The translations under genes and the position numbers were made by a program. Below are positions 35,901 to 47,900 of a stretch of DNA of 64,000 bases, in pieces. Where the stretch lies: the NCBI GenBank assembly GCA_028583415.1, contig CM053276.1, forward strand, positions 7,904,663-7,968,662, read 5' to 3'. How positions within the stretch are numbered: the stretch's first letter is position 1; each line of letters starts with the position of its first letter. Below the pieces are notes generated by a model that did not search any database, was not told where the DNA came from, and saw only the letters and a program-made list of their open reading frames with translations. This DNA is from Protea cynaroides (lineage: Eukaryota > Streptophyta > Magnoliopsida > Proteales > Proteaceae).

Positions 35901-38900
35901 TCACATGTTGCGGTGAGATGTGCAATAAACCGATTGATGTATTGAAGTCTTCCCAAGAAACCTCTTACTTCCTTTTCTGTTTGAGGAGATGGCATTTCAG
36001 AGATGGCTTTTATCTTGGCCGGATCAATCTCGATTCCTCTTTGGCTGACCATAAAACCTAGCATTTTGCCTGCTATAACCCCGAATGCACATTTTTGGGG
36101 GTTAAGCCTTAGTTTGTATTGCTTGATCCTCTCAAAGAACTTCCTTAACGCCGGGATGTGACCTTCTATGGTGAACGATTTTACAATCATATCATCTACA
36201 TACACCTCGACCTCCTTATGGATTAGGTCGTACAAGATTGTAATAGCCATTCTTTGATAAGTCGCTCCAGCATTCTTCAGCCCAAATGGCATCACAGTGT
36301 AACAGTAGGTGCCCTAGTCTGTTATGAAGGCGGTTTTCTCCTTGTCCTCAAGTACCATCTTTATTTGATTGTACCCTGAGAATCCATCCATGAAGGACAA
36401 AAGAGCATGATTTGCAGTATTATCCACTAGGATGCCTATTTTTGGTAATGGAAAGTCATCTTTGGGGCTGGCCTTATTTAGGTTTTTGTAATCAATGCAC
36501 ACCCTCAGTCTTCCATCCTTTTTAGGTACGATGACCACATTTGCTAACCACTCTGGGTACTTCGTGACCTCTAGGAATCCTGCATCAAACTGCTTCATGA
36601 TATCTTCTTTAACCTTAAGGGTCCATTCAGGCCTTAACCGCCTCAACTTCTGCTTATATGGCCTTATATTCGAGACCAAATGTATTTTATGCTGTATAAC
36701 TTCAGGGTCTATGCCAGACATATCTTCATAGGACCAGACAAACACTTCTTGGAACTCCATCAGTAATTCCATCATTTGTTTGGTTTCTCCTTCCGTCAAG
36801 GTAGCACCGATCTTTATTTCTCGAGGTTTCTCTGCTGAACCGAGATTAATTATTTTGAAGTCTTCGCTGACAGGTTGAGCCTTCTTCTCCTCTGAGGCTT
36901 GGATGGATTGTAATATTTCAGGAAATGGTTCATCATTCTCATCATTCTCGTCATTTTCAAAGTTAGAGTTAGAAGGAGAAGGAAAGGAAGAAGTAGACGC
37001 AGAGTAATTCAAAATATCATCTTTATTCATATTCGAAAACAGAGGTACAGAGGAAATGGTTCCAAGTGGAACGGACTCAAAATTTGAAAAGGACTCAATC
37101 TTATGTAAAGACCTAAGGACCCTAGGCTCGGACATAGTCACTATATGTGGATTACATGACAACCCACTTGGGTAAACAAAATTATCAAAACAACTCCAAT
37201 TGGGGATTATTCCGTTGATGGGTAGGGTAAATTGTTGTACATCGGGACTCCTATCTTGGTCTTCACCGGTGAGCGCCATCACTTGATTGTCGTCGAACAG
37301 TTTGCTGATATTGATCACTTCTGTCTCGGATTTCTGCCCCTTATTCTGCTCTTGGATCTTGACTTGCTCGAGCTCTTCCCAATCAAGGGTACAATCATGG
37401 AATATTTCGAACCCGGGTACTTGCTTTTGAAGGTGAGTACTGAACCAAGGTTCTGAAAATCCGCAATAGATGTTCTCCTCTCCTTCTTTGACAAAATACC
37501 CATTGAGGGTCTTTGAAAACTGGATATCCTACACATTGTACAACCCCTCAGATATTGCTTGATAGACTGCTTCATCCGTCCTTTGAGGTCGCCAGTTTCT
37601 ACTAGCTCTGTCTGATGCTCTTATTCTGTTGCTATCATACTGACTACTATACTTGTATTTCATCCTCTCGAGCTTCCGAAATCCTTCGTCAGCTCTCCTC
37701 TGCTTTTGCTTTATTACTTTCAGATCCCCTTCGGTGGGGGTATATCCCAATCCAAATCTATACTCATTGACCAATAGAGATAAGAAAGTGACATCACCAT
37801 GTTGGTGGGAACCAAGGCCCATACCTAGAAAGTAGAGCATGTTAAGTAATTGACGAAATGGAAAGGGCAGATGCATACCTGTAGGATCTGGCTCAGTTGT
37901 GGCTAAGATGTTGTCAACCTGGAACCCTCCTAGAGAGAAATCCTGTCTTGTATCCCCTTGTGACTTTTCATCATTCTGTCTAGTGGCCAATGTATTCACA
38001 ACTGCAGAGTCTGCTTGTATTGTCACAGTTGTACCCTTGTGGACGAATTTAATCTTCTGGTACAAAGTAGATGCCACCGCATTGGCCTGATAGATCCAAG
38101 GCCTACCCAGAAGGATGCTGAATGAGGCAGAAATATCAATGACTTGGAACTCTGTTTCAAACTCAGCCGGTCCTACTTGAATTGGTAATGTGAAGACATC
38201 CAATATAGCCCTTTTGGTATTGTCATACGCCTTAATGGTCATATCCGAAGGTTTCAACTCTGACTCGCTGAAGCCTAGATGCTTGAAGGTACGGAAAGGG
38301 AATACATTTAAGGCTGACCCATTATCAACCAAAACTTGAAAAATGCTCTTGCCCCAGCATCCAATGGTAATATGCAGAGCCTGTATGTGATCCTTACTTC
38401 CTTGAGGAAGATCTGCATCTCCAAAAACAATTGCATTAACGGCATATCTGCCCCCTACTAGCATGGCTAGTTCTTCTCCCTCCATTGAAACTGGGACCTG
38501 GATGCTTGCTAGGGATTTCAGTACCGCATCCCTGTGGACCTTGGAAGCCTTCAGAAGCTCCCAAATGGACACATTGGCTTGGGTCTTTTGTAGTTGTTTC
38601 AAAACCGGGTTTGGAGGTTCTGGTTGGTTGGCAGGTCCTTTACCTTTCTCTCTTACGGCTTGGGCCGGATCATTTACCATCAGGTGGGATGGTTTGTAGT
38701 TCTTCCCTGTTCTGGTTTCTGCTACTTCTTGCTCGTCCTCTGGGAATATGAACTCCATCTCAAGGAAACGATTGTCAACTTGATCTACTTCTATCTCCTC
38801 ATCTGAGAGGTAGATGATGAATGGTTCTTCTTCTTCTTCTTCTTCTTGTGATTGTGCTATAAGGTGTGATGAATCTTCCGGAAAATAGAAATCATATTCT

Positions 38901-41900
38901 TCTTCTTCTTGTTGATGGCTACCCAACATGTTTACTTCGTCACTAGATGTGACAACCATATTGTTTACTCCTTCTATGACTGGCATAAGGTCTGAGGGCT
39001 TATCTCCCCATTCTATGAAATTGATGCTGTGGTGAGGGAGGGGATTATTCGCCACTGACACTTGTCGGGGCTGGACCTTAAATTTACCGGAATCCAATAG
39101 ATCCTGTATGGCATGCCTTAATGTGTAGCAATTGTCCGTGTCATGCCCATGCTGATTGTGGTACTTACAGAAAAGATCCATACGAAAATTCGATGGAAGA
39201 GGACTTGGAGGTGGACGAGGGTCGAGCACTGTCAACTTCTTGGCTTGTATTAATTTGTCCAGAGCCTTGGATCGGGTCATCCCCAAATCGGTAAACTGCC
39301 TCCTTGGTCTTGCTTGCTGTGGTGGGGTGTAACTTGAACTTCCCAAGATCAATGGTTCAGAATTGGTATTAGCTATTTGCTTTACAGATTGATTTCCTGG
39401 GTTTCTTGCTGGGTACACCCAGGAAAGCGGATATATTAATCCTAATAAGGACGACGGATTAATATATCCATTTCAATTTCATCGAATTCGGTAATCCAAT
39501 TGGCCAGACCTTGGTACCACTGATTATCCATTTTGGAATCACGAGGTCCCAAGACTGAACACATGGCTTAATCAAATTCAATTAAATTGACTTGGATAAT
39601 GTTTACCCAATCACCCTTATTAAGGAGCTAACTCTTGTTTGGTTGAGTCATCCTTGATTGTGTATGTAACTTCTTTCCACTCCCGTTATCTTAGAGTCTT
39701 AATATTTATCACTTTTGGGTTCTTTTCCAGTCCCAGCCAAGGAGTCAGCCTAAACCACAACCATTTCTACCTCTTGGATAAGAGATCCCATTACTGGGAG
39801 GTTGTCTAGGGTATACACACTAAAGCCAGTTAGTCCCATCTCAACCACATCAAACTGAATCAATGGCTGAAGGATCAAATCAAGTCCCAAGCACTATGGA
39901 TGCTAGGATGGAAAAGATGGAGGATAACATGGGAATGATAGCTGCCGCAATAAAGGATATACAATTACAATTGCAGGCTCAAGGGTCGACCTCTAAAAGG
40001 GTAAATATGGCACCGCCACAAGGACTGGGTACCCCTAGCCCAGCTGTTTCAAAATTTTTCATAAACCCGGCATTCGAAGATATGGAAGGTGGCATACCCC
40101 AGAAACAATCCATCGTTCAGGCTACCCCGGTGATCAAGAAATCGAAGGAAGAAGATGGCCCATACAGTGATAGACTGAGTCAAGTGGAAAAAATACTAAG
40201 GGGCATGAAAGGAGTAGAAAGTCAAATGATTGATGCCGAAGGGTTATGCTTCTTTCCAGAAACTAAGCTGCCTCCCAAGTTTAAATGGACCACCGAGAAA
40301 TTTGATGGAACAGGAGATCCCAAGACCCATTTAAGGTCGTTCACGGGCCTATTGAAGCAAGGCGAAGGATTTACTGATGAGCAGTTAGGACAAGCATTCC
40401 AATTCTCACTCACAGGCGGGGCTCATCGATGGTTGACGAATCTGAACCCATCACAGATACATTCGTGGTCAGATATCACCAAAGCATTTATCAGTTTCTA
40501 TTCCTACAACACAGAGATAGAGACTCACCGTAGGCAATTGGAAACCATGGTCCAAGTACAAGGAGAGACATTCACGGCCTATTTAACCCGGTTCAGAAGT
40601 GTTGCAGCAAAGCTTTGGGATCGACCCTCTGAAAGAGATCAAGTGCAGATAATGATGAGAGGTTTAAGTGGGTCATATAAAACATACATCTTCGGCCAGG
40701 CCATCCTATCATTTGAAGGGCTCGTGGTTGCGGGACAACAAGTGGAGGATGCCATAACCCGAGGAGATATATTACCGGGAAAGTCAGAAAGGTCAGAAGG
40801 GGTGTCAAATAGAAGGGTGTACCCAGCAAGAAACCCAGGAAATCAATCTGTAAAGCAAATAGCTAATACCAATTCTGAACCATTGATCTTGGGAAGTTCA
40901 AGTTACACCCCACCACAGCAAGCAAGACCAAGGAGGCAATTTACCGATTTGGGGATGACCCGATCCAAGGCTCTGGACAAATTAATACAAGCCAAGAAGT
41001 TGACAGTGCTCGACCCTCGTCCACCTCCAAGTCCTTTTCCATCGAATTTTCGTATGGATCTTTTCTGTAAGTACCACAATCAGCATGGGCATGACACGGA
41101 CAATTGCTACACATTAAGGCATGCCATACAGGATCTATTGGATTCTGGTAAATTTAAGGTCCGGCCCCGACAAGTGTCAGTGGCGAATAATCCCCTCCCT
41201 CACCACAGCATCAATTTCATAGAATGGGGAGATAAGCCCTCAGACCTTATGCCAGTCATAGAAGGAGTAAGCAATATGGTTGTCACATCTGGTGACGAAG
41301 TAAACATGTTGGGTAGCCATCGACAAGAAGAAGAAGAATATGATTTCTATTTTCCGGAAGATTCATCACACCTTATAGCACAAGCACAAGAAGAAGAAGA
41401 AGAAGAAGAACCATTCATCATCTACCTCTCAGATGAGGAGATAGAAGTAGATCAAGTTGACAATCGTTTCCGTGAGATGGAGTTCATATTCCCGGAGGAC
41501 GAGCAAGAAGTAGCAGAAACCAGAATAGGGAAGAACTACAAACCATTCCACCTGATGGTAAATGATCCGGCCCAAGCCGTAAGAGAGAAAGGTAAAGGAC
41601 CTGCCAACCAACCAGAACCTCCAAACCCAGTTTTGAAACAACTACAAAAGACCCAAGCCAATGTGTCCATGTGGGAGCTTCTGAAGGCTTCCAAGGTCCA
41701 CAAGGATGCGGTACTGAAATCCCTAGCAAGCATTCAGGTCCCATTTTCAATGGAGGGAGAAGAACTAGCCATGCTAGTAGGGGGCAGATATGCCGTTAAT
41801 GCAATTGTTTTTGGAGATGCAGATCTTCCACAAGGAAGTAAGGATCACATACAGGCTCTGCATATTACCATTGGATGCTGGGGCAAGAGCATTTTTCAAG

Positions 41901-44900
41901 TTTTGGTTGATAATGGGTCAGCCTTAAATGTATTCCCTTTCCGTATCTTCAAGCATCTAAGCTTCAGCGAGTCAGAGTTGAAACTTTCGGATATGACTAT
42001 TAAGGTGTATGACAATACCAAAAGGTTTATATTGGGTGTCTTCACAGTACCAATTCAAGTAGGACCGGCTGAGTTTGAAACAGAGTTCCAAGTCATTGAT
42101 ATTTCTGCCTCATTCATCATCCTTCTGGGTAGGCCTTGGATCTATCAGGCCAATGCGGTGGCATCTACTTTGTACCAGAAGATTAAATTTTTGATTGCTG
42201 GAAAATACATTTTTTTAAACAGAAAATCAAAATAAAAAATATACATGCAAGAAAATAATTTTGAAAGGATGAGGTTGTAGATCGGTTTAATGACTCTCAT
42301 ATATATAAATTTCATGATGAACTAACATGTATTGAACATATTCATGTAAAAAAGTAAGTTTTAGGAAATAAAACCATACCTCAATCCTTAAATTTGACAA
42401 GGATAGATCAAAATGAGGCTCCAACAGCACTTTGATGGAGAGATTTGCAAAGAACAGAGGTTTTCGAACCTTAGATGCAAGGTTGGAGAAGAAGGAATGG
42501 AGGAGAAGAAAACAGAAAGATTTTAGAGAAAAAATAAGTCTCGGTCGAGATCTCGACCGAGACTCCTATTTATAACTTAAACCAGTCGAAACTGGTTCAA
42601 TAAAATCGAGTTGGGTCGAGATTTCTCGAGATCCAGTCGAAACTGGTCGAGACCCAGTTTCGAACCTAATTCTCGTCTCGATCCAATCTAGACTCTCGAG
42701 AGGGTCAAGATTTCGACCCATCTCGGTCGAGTTTTAAAACCATGGCAGCATCTTAAAGGATGAACAACACCAGAAATCCCATGAGCAGAAGCAGCCGCAA
42801 ATAATAATCAAATTTGAAGTCGATTTGACGGTTGGATTAAGAGATATAAACAAGTCCGTGCAACATTAGGGCTTTGGAAGATGGGCCTCTTTTTTTATAT
42901 ATAATTGAAAAACCATAGCTATCGTGGCAAGACAGATCAGCAAAGTTCAATGTGTCATGATAGGACCTGATAACATCATATCAGAATGTGAACTTGACCC
43001 AATAGTGGATATGAAAGTTATTAAGAAGTCCTAATTGAAGTGAACTTCCTTAAAACCAGAAAACAGCACATCAGGGATTGATCCAATCAGAAACATACAT
43101 CAGAATTGACAGCAAGTTGATAGGGAGTATCAGATTTTGATGGCATGTTATTAGGACTGGGTCGACAGCAGTAAATAATATGTAAAAAAGCAGATTAAAA
43201 TATGGGGAAAAGGTAATGATCGAGAGAATAACAAGAAGAGAATTTAGATTTGACAGCTGATTGACAGGATTGGATCTCATCTGGAAAACAGTTCTCTTCT
43301 ACTATAGCCAAGAGTAACATATTGAATAAACAAGAGAAAACTGAAATTTGACGAATGGTTGATAAGATAAAATATTATCTGTGCACCAAATGTCATCCAC
43401 CGTGAGTAACATATTGAAAAAGAAGAGACAACCAGCTCTTGAAATTGGGATCAGATTTAATAAACAACTGATTTAGGATAATATCCTAGAAATCAGAATA
43501 AGTTGTAACTGAACCTATCAATAATTAAAGAAAAGAAGCAATATCAATGAGCTACCCCACAGCCGTAAGTGATTGTGCTAAAGCAAAAGAATCCAAATTT
43601 TATATCTGGTTTTGTAGTAACTGATTAGGTGGTCGACAGCAACAATAAGAATCAGAATAACCTTGTTTCAATGGAGGATAAGAGAAAGACTCAGATTTGA
43701 AACTACAGAGAATGGTTCCTAGATCTGCAGAGACAACATACCAAAGTTTGCAAAGAACGGGAAACTAAAGCAGAAGCAGCATAGCAGCTGGTGGCTGCAC
43801 CTCTAACGAAGAACTTTAAACGACTCTCAAAACGGCAGATCAGATCAACAGCTCTGATACCATGTTGCAAAACAGATTAAGAAAAGAAATAACGAAGAGA
43901 GGAGAGAGAGAGATCGCAGAAGCCAGAAGTAACGCCTCTCCCCCCCTGTCTTCTATATGTATTAATTCAGAAAAAGAAAACATATCAGAACTAGGACTCT
44001 ATAAGTCAGAGTCCTAGTTAACAATAAAAGAAGAGTCCTACTACGAAAGGAAACTAAAGACAAAAAAGGAATCCTAAACTAACTGCTTTTACAGCAGTGT
44101 ACAAATATAAAACTGACTAGTTAGAGTAGGGTAAGGACTCTAAGTCAACACCAGCTTGTTGCATCAACAAAGGTCTTTGGTGTTTGATTTTGTATTTGTC
44201 TCCGCACATAATACTCATTTCATTGTCCACATGTCATAGAACAGCAGCATATAAAATTAATGCTAGGCTGGTTTAAATTTTGTGCTAGTTTTTAGTATTA
44301 GTTTGGGTTGGACCTCTGTTTTTTGGTTTTATTGTTGTAATGGGCTGAATATAAAGCCCTAAGTTTTTAAGGGGTGCATGAAAATTTAGTATTTTATTAG
44401 GGGGTCCCATGTTGGTGGTAGGTCTGTTAGCTTAATGATATAAAATACAATATTGCTTAACTTTGTGGACTGATGGGTTCCTAATTAGTTTATTAGTTTC
44501 CTTTTCCTATTATGAGTGTACTTTGTTTTTAGTTTCTGACTAGGACTCTGGCTTGTGGAGTCCTAAATCATATTTAATAGTTGTTTTCTATTTTCTATAA
44601 ATACAAGCTACAAGGAGAGGAGCAGACAAGCAATACATACTTCAATTCTCTCCATCTTCTCTTATTTTTCTATTTTGTTACAAGGTGGATAAGGATTTAT
44701 CTTATATTTTATTCCGAAGTTATTAGTCTTTGAGTTTATTTAGTAGATTCCTGAGCTGTCCAAGAGTCCTAGTTAGGAAGATGTAGATATTTATTAGTAA
44801 ATGAGTCAATATAGGAGTTTTTTCCCCTCCCTCTCCCACGATTTGGAATTAATGGACAACTTGCAAGCTGGCTCTTTTCTTTCTTCTCTCATCTTTCCTC

Positions 44901-47900
44901 TCCCACAGTTAACATTTCTCTCTTTCCTCATTATTTTCTCTCTCTTCTCTGTCAGTAATCTCTTCTTTTTATCTGCTATTCTTTTTTCTATAATTTCTTC
45001 TTATATTTATTTTCTATTTTCACTCCTTATTCCTCTCTGTGTTTCTCCTTTCGATCTCTTCTAGTTTCACTCTCTTCTCATCGGCTGACAATTTTATCTA
45101 TCTCCCTGTGTCTCTCTTTTCTTAGCTGTTGCAGGATACTGTTGGGTTAGATCTCAACCATCATACAGGTCAGCTACTGCTTAAACATATATATTACAAC
45201 CTACTCTTCTATTTGCTATTCTGTCACCTGTTTTTTCCGTCGACTTCTCAAAGCTTCTCTGATTTAAATTTCTGATATTACCATAAATTTCACTCCTCTG
45301 TTTCTGTTATCTTACATTTCAGATCTGGAATATCCTTTCTAATATTCCTGACCATTAGATTTCGATTCAGATTTGGCACATATCAACCACTGGGTTATAG
45401 AATCTTTCCCTTCTATCTTTTTGTACGCCCACTACCGGCAGATCCATCAATCGATCTGCATAAAAAATAGAAGAAGATAACTCATTAACAATTTAACACC
45501 TAAGTACCTCATGTAGCAAAAATTCAAAACGCCATAGAGAAGATTATCTATATACAATACTTGTTGAGTTAATTTTCAGCTCAATATGGTGAAAATTCAG
45601 TGTCTTTTTGGGATGTTGCATTGATAACCAATTTATGGATGGTCCCATTGTGTAATTTAACCATTATTCTTTTGTCTTAAATAGTCAAGTGAATTGTGTG
45701 GAAAATAATTCTTAATGGTTGGGATTACCATTGAGGTCAACTTTGCTTTGGAGACATTGTCATGCTTATGTATGTGATGACAATACTGGGAGTGCTTTCT
45801 CATTTACTGCTCATTCAAAAAAAAAAAAAAAAAAAAAAAATCTCGAACAGGTTCATTTTGTAGAACAGTTCTCTTCCAGAGTATTGGTACGATTAGGATT
45901 ATCATTATTTGGTTGTACTGCCCAGAACATTTGATGTTTACTTAATCTGTATGCGCTTTTGGCTTGCCGCTTGATACTTAGCATCTTTTGATACTATTGT
46001 TAAAACTAGGACTAGTCCTCATGGGTAAGTTTTTGATCTCATCGGTTCAACTTGTAGACCATGTTAGCTTACTGGCAATTTGTCTTTGTGGCTATGTCCT
46101 TGGTTGTTCTGGTTGCAGCTTAATTATTGCTTTGTTTGTTTATTTGGCACAAATTTTCTTTCATATATGAATTCCAATGCTAAAAAAGCATATGAGAAGG
46201 GAAAAGAAATATATGTTTATACCTTTGCTGTAAAAGGAAAAAATAAGCAACAAAATTCACAATAGTATGGTAGAAGAGGAGGTAAATAATAAATATTTAC
46301 TGTTGTTTGGAAACCTGGCTCTAGTAGTGGTGGGAGGAGCCTTTAGATATCATGAGGGATGACTGCTGCTGGTTCTCTTGTCCTATTAGTCATTGTGACT
46401 CAGCTATAGCAGAATTAAAAGTGGCTGTTCAGGTTGATTTTGCCTTGCAGTATGGGTGGGTGGGTGGGTGGGTGGGTGCAGAGATTGAGAATTCGGTTTC
46501 AGGCCCTGTTTCGATCAGGCCTGAAATCCAGATATAGGTCGAAACCACCGAAACCAGGTCAAAATCTGGTATTATCTGGGTGAAACTCGAAACCAAGGTT
46601 AAAGCCCCAAAAAATCTGGTTGAAACCTGTTGAAACATGGGATTTTATAGCCATGGTTCGGCCATGTTTCAGTCAAAACCACTGAAACCTGGTCGACACC
46701 TGATATCTTTTGGTACTGACCCTTCATCTTGTCCCCGTCTAGCTCGAAACTGAAATATCGACCGAGATTTAGAACCATTGGTGCTGCTGGTTATCGAAGG
46801 TTATGTTGATGACTGCATAGCTACAGCCTACAAGTAGGGGCCAGGTGGTCCTTGGAGATATATGCACCTAATTAGGAGAGGTAGAACTTTATGTGCCTGC
46901 CATCACTTTCTGCTAGGATGCATTCAGCCAATCCTCTAGATGATAAATTTGCTAAATCTGGGTTGTCTGGGGGTTCTCTGGCTCTGGGACCTTATCTATT
47001 GTGTAGTCCTTCTTGAGGGTTCCCAATCCTATGTGATTGGTGCTGTTTTTGCTGCATTTAGTGCAGTATCTATTTCTTTCTTCTTGATTAAATTGTTGTT
47101 TGTTAAAATAAGTTACTGTTATTTATGGTGGGAACATGATGCAGATCTCCTGCATTTTGGGTTGGTCTGATTGAGCCTTGAACCAGTTTTCTGGTTTCAA
47201 CCAATCTTGTGGTTCAGCTTCTGTTTTGAACATGTCACATGGTTACTGTTCATCACCAGATATGTTTTGAGTTCATTCTTTATTTTATTAATGTTTAATT
47301 GTTTAGACAGACTGGAATATGTCTTATAAATTTCGGATCTGTTTTGGTCTCTTTTCTTTATTATTTCAGTTTCCTCGTTGTTTAAGTTACCTTATCAATT
47401 CAGGATTGGTTTGGACCTATCCTTTTCTGAGTTCGAGTCTGTTATTCAGTATTTATATAATTTTGTAAGGGGCTACAGCCCTGTGCACGAATTTGGTAGT
47501 AGGAAGGAGTTTTCAGCTCAACAGTCTATGGATTTGGACCTTTTGCTTGGGTGGATTCTTAGGTGGCTCAGTGGACTCTTAAGTGTTCTTTTGCTGTGGA
47601 CTCAGCGAGGGGTTCTGGGGGATTCCAGTTCCCAACGGGTGGATTCGTGGTTATCTTTATTCCTTTTTCCTTCCGTCAATCGTTTAAGTTTCTGAACTTT
47701 TCTTTGCCATACTGTGTAAGCTTTCTTTCCTATTTCTATTCTTAGTTAAATACTCTCTTAGTTTTGTTTCTTGTTCTTCAGTTTCAGATTTCAACTCAAC
47801 AGGTCATTCCTAAGTTCTGTTTTAGAATCAGTTTTCAAAATATAATCTTTTCCAGTTATATGTCAAATTCTAGTTTCCTATCTCAACTATGTTAAGATCT

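Larger units (their letters stand above)
19578..42190. mobile_element. Rearranged Tat/Ogre-type Ty3/gypsy element (inverted, three-part)
   Basis: Three blocks of one family lie side by side: + strand 3' half (19578-26788), minus strand from 3' LTR to gag (26945-39418), and + strand 5' leader plus gag-protease (39419-42190). The family is Tat/Ogre because the polyprotein has a second, plant-type RNase H between the first RNase H and the integrase, very long LTRs (more than 4 kb) and a DUF7745-like extra ORF. Neither outer edge is an LTR: the left edge cuts the integrase (RYDELNF) and the right edge cuts the protease (LYQKIKF). No target duplication was seen at those edges, so this block did not arrive by ordinary integration. 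Confidence 0.75.
14723..44169 (-). mobile_element. Non-autonomous LTR retrotransposon split by nested insertions, TSD AAGGT
   Basis: The two LTRs are 14723-15032 and 43863-44169. On the minus strand they begin TGTTGATGCAACAAGC and end TTTTGCAACA, and the pair is flanked by AAGGT at 14718-14722 and 44170-44174. Primer site GCTCTGATACCA (43851-43862) and polypurine complement CTCCCCCTC (15033-15041) face inward, so both ends belong to one insertion 29.4 kb apart. Native interior remains at 15033 to about 15560 and at about 42746-43862. It matches the element at 7148-9752 in order (CATGGGATTTC..GTGTTCATCC, CCATGTGG, dyad repeats, CAAGCTGAAGCTCTTACA). Everything between was inserted later. Confidence 0.9.

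Noticed and set aside
38463..38806. Frames opposite gag-protease (and 41429-41750 in the other copy)
   Set aside because: They are conserved only because the coding strand is conserved; no domain is seen.
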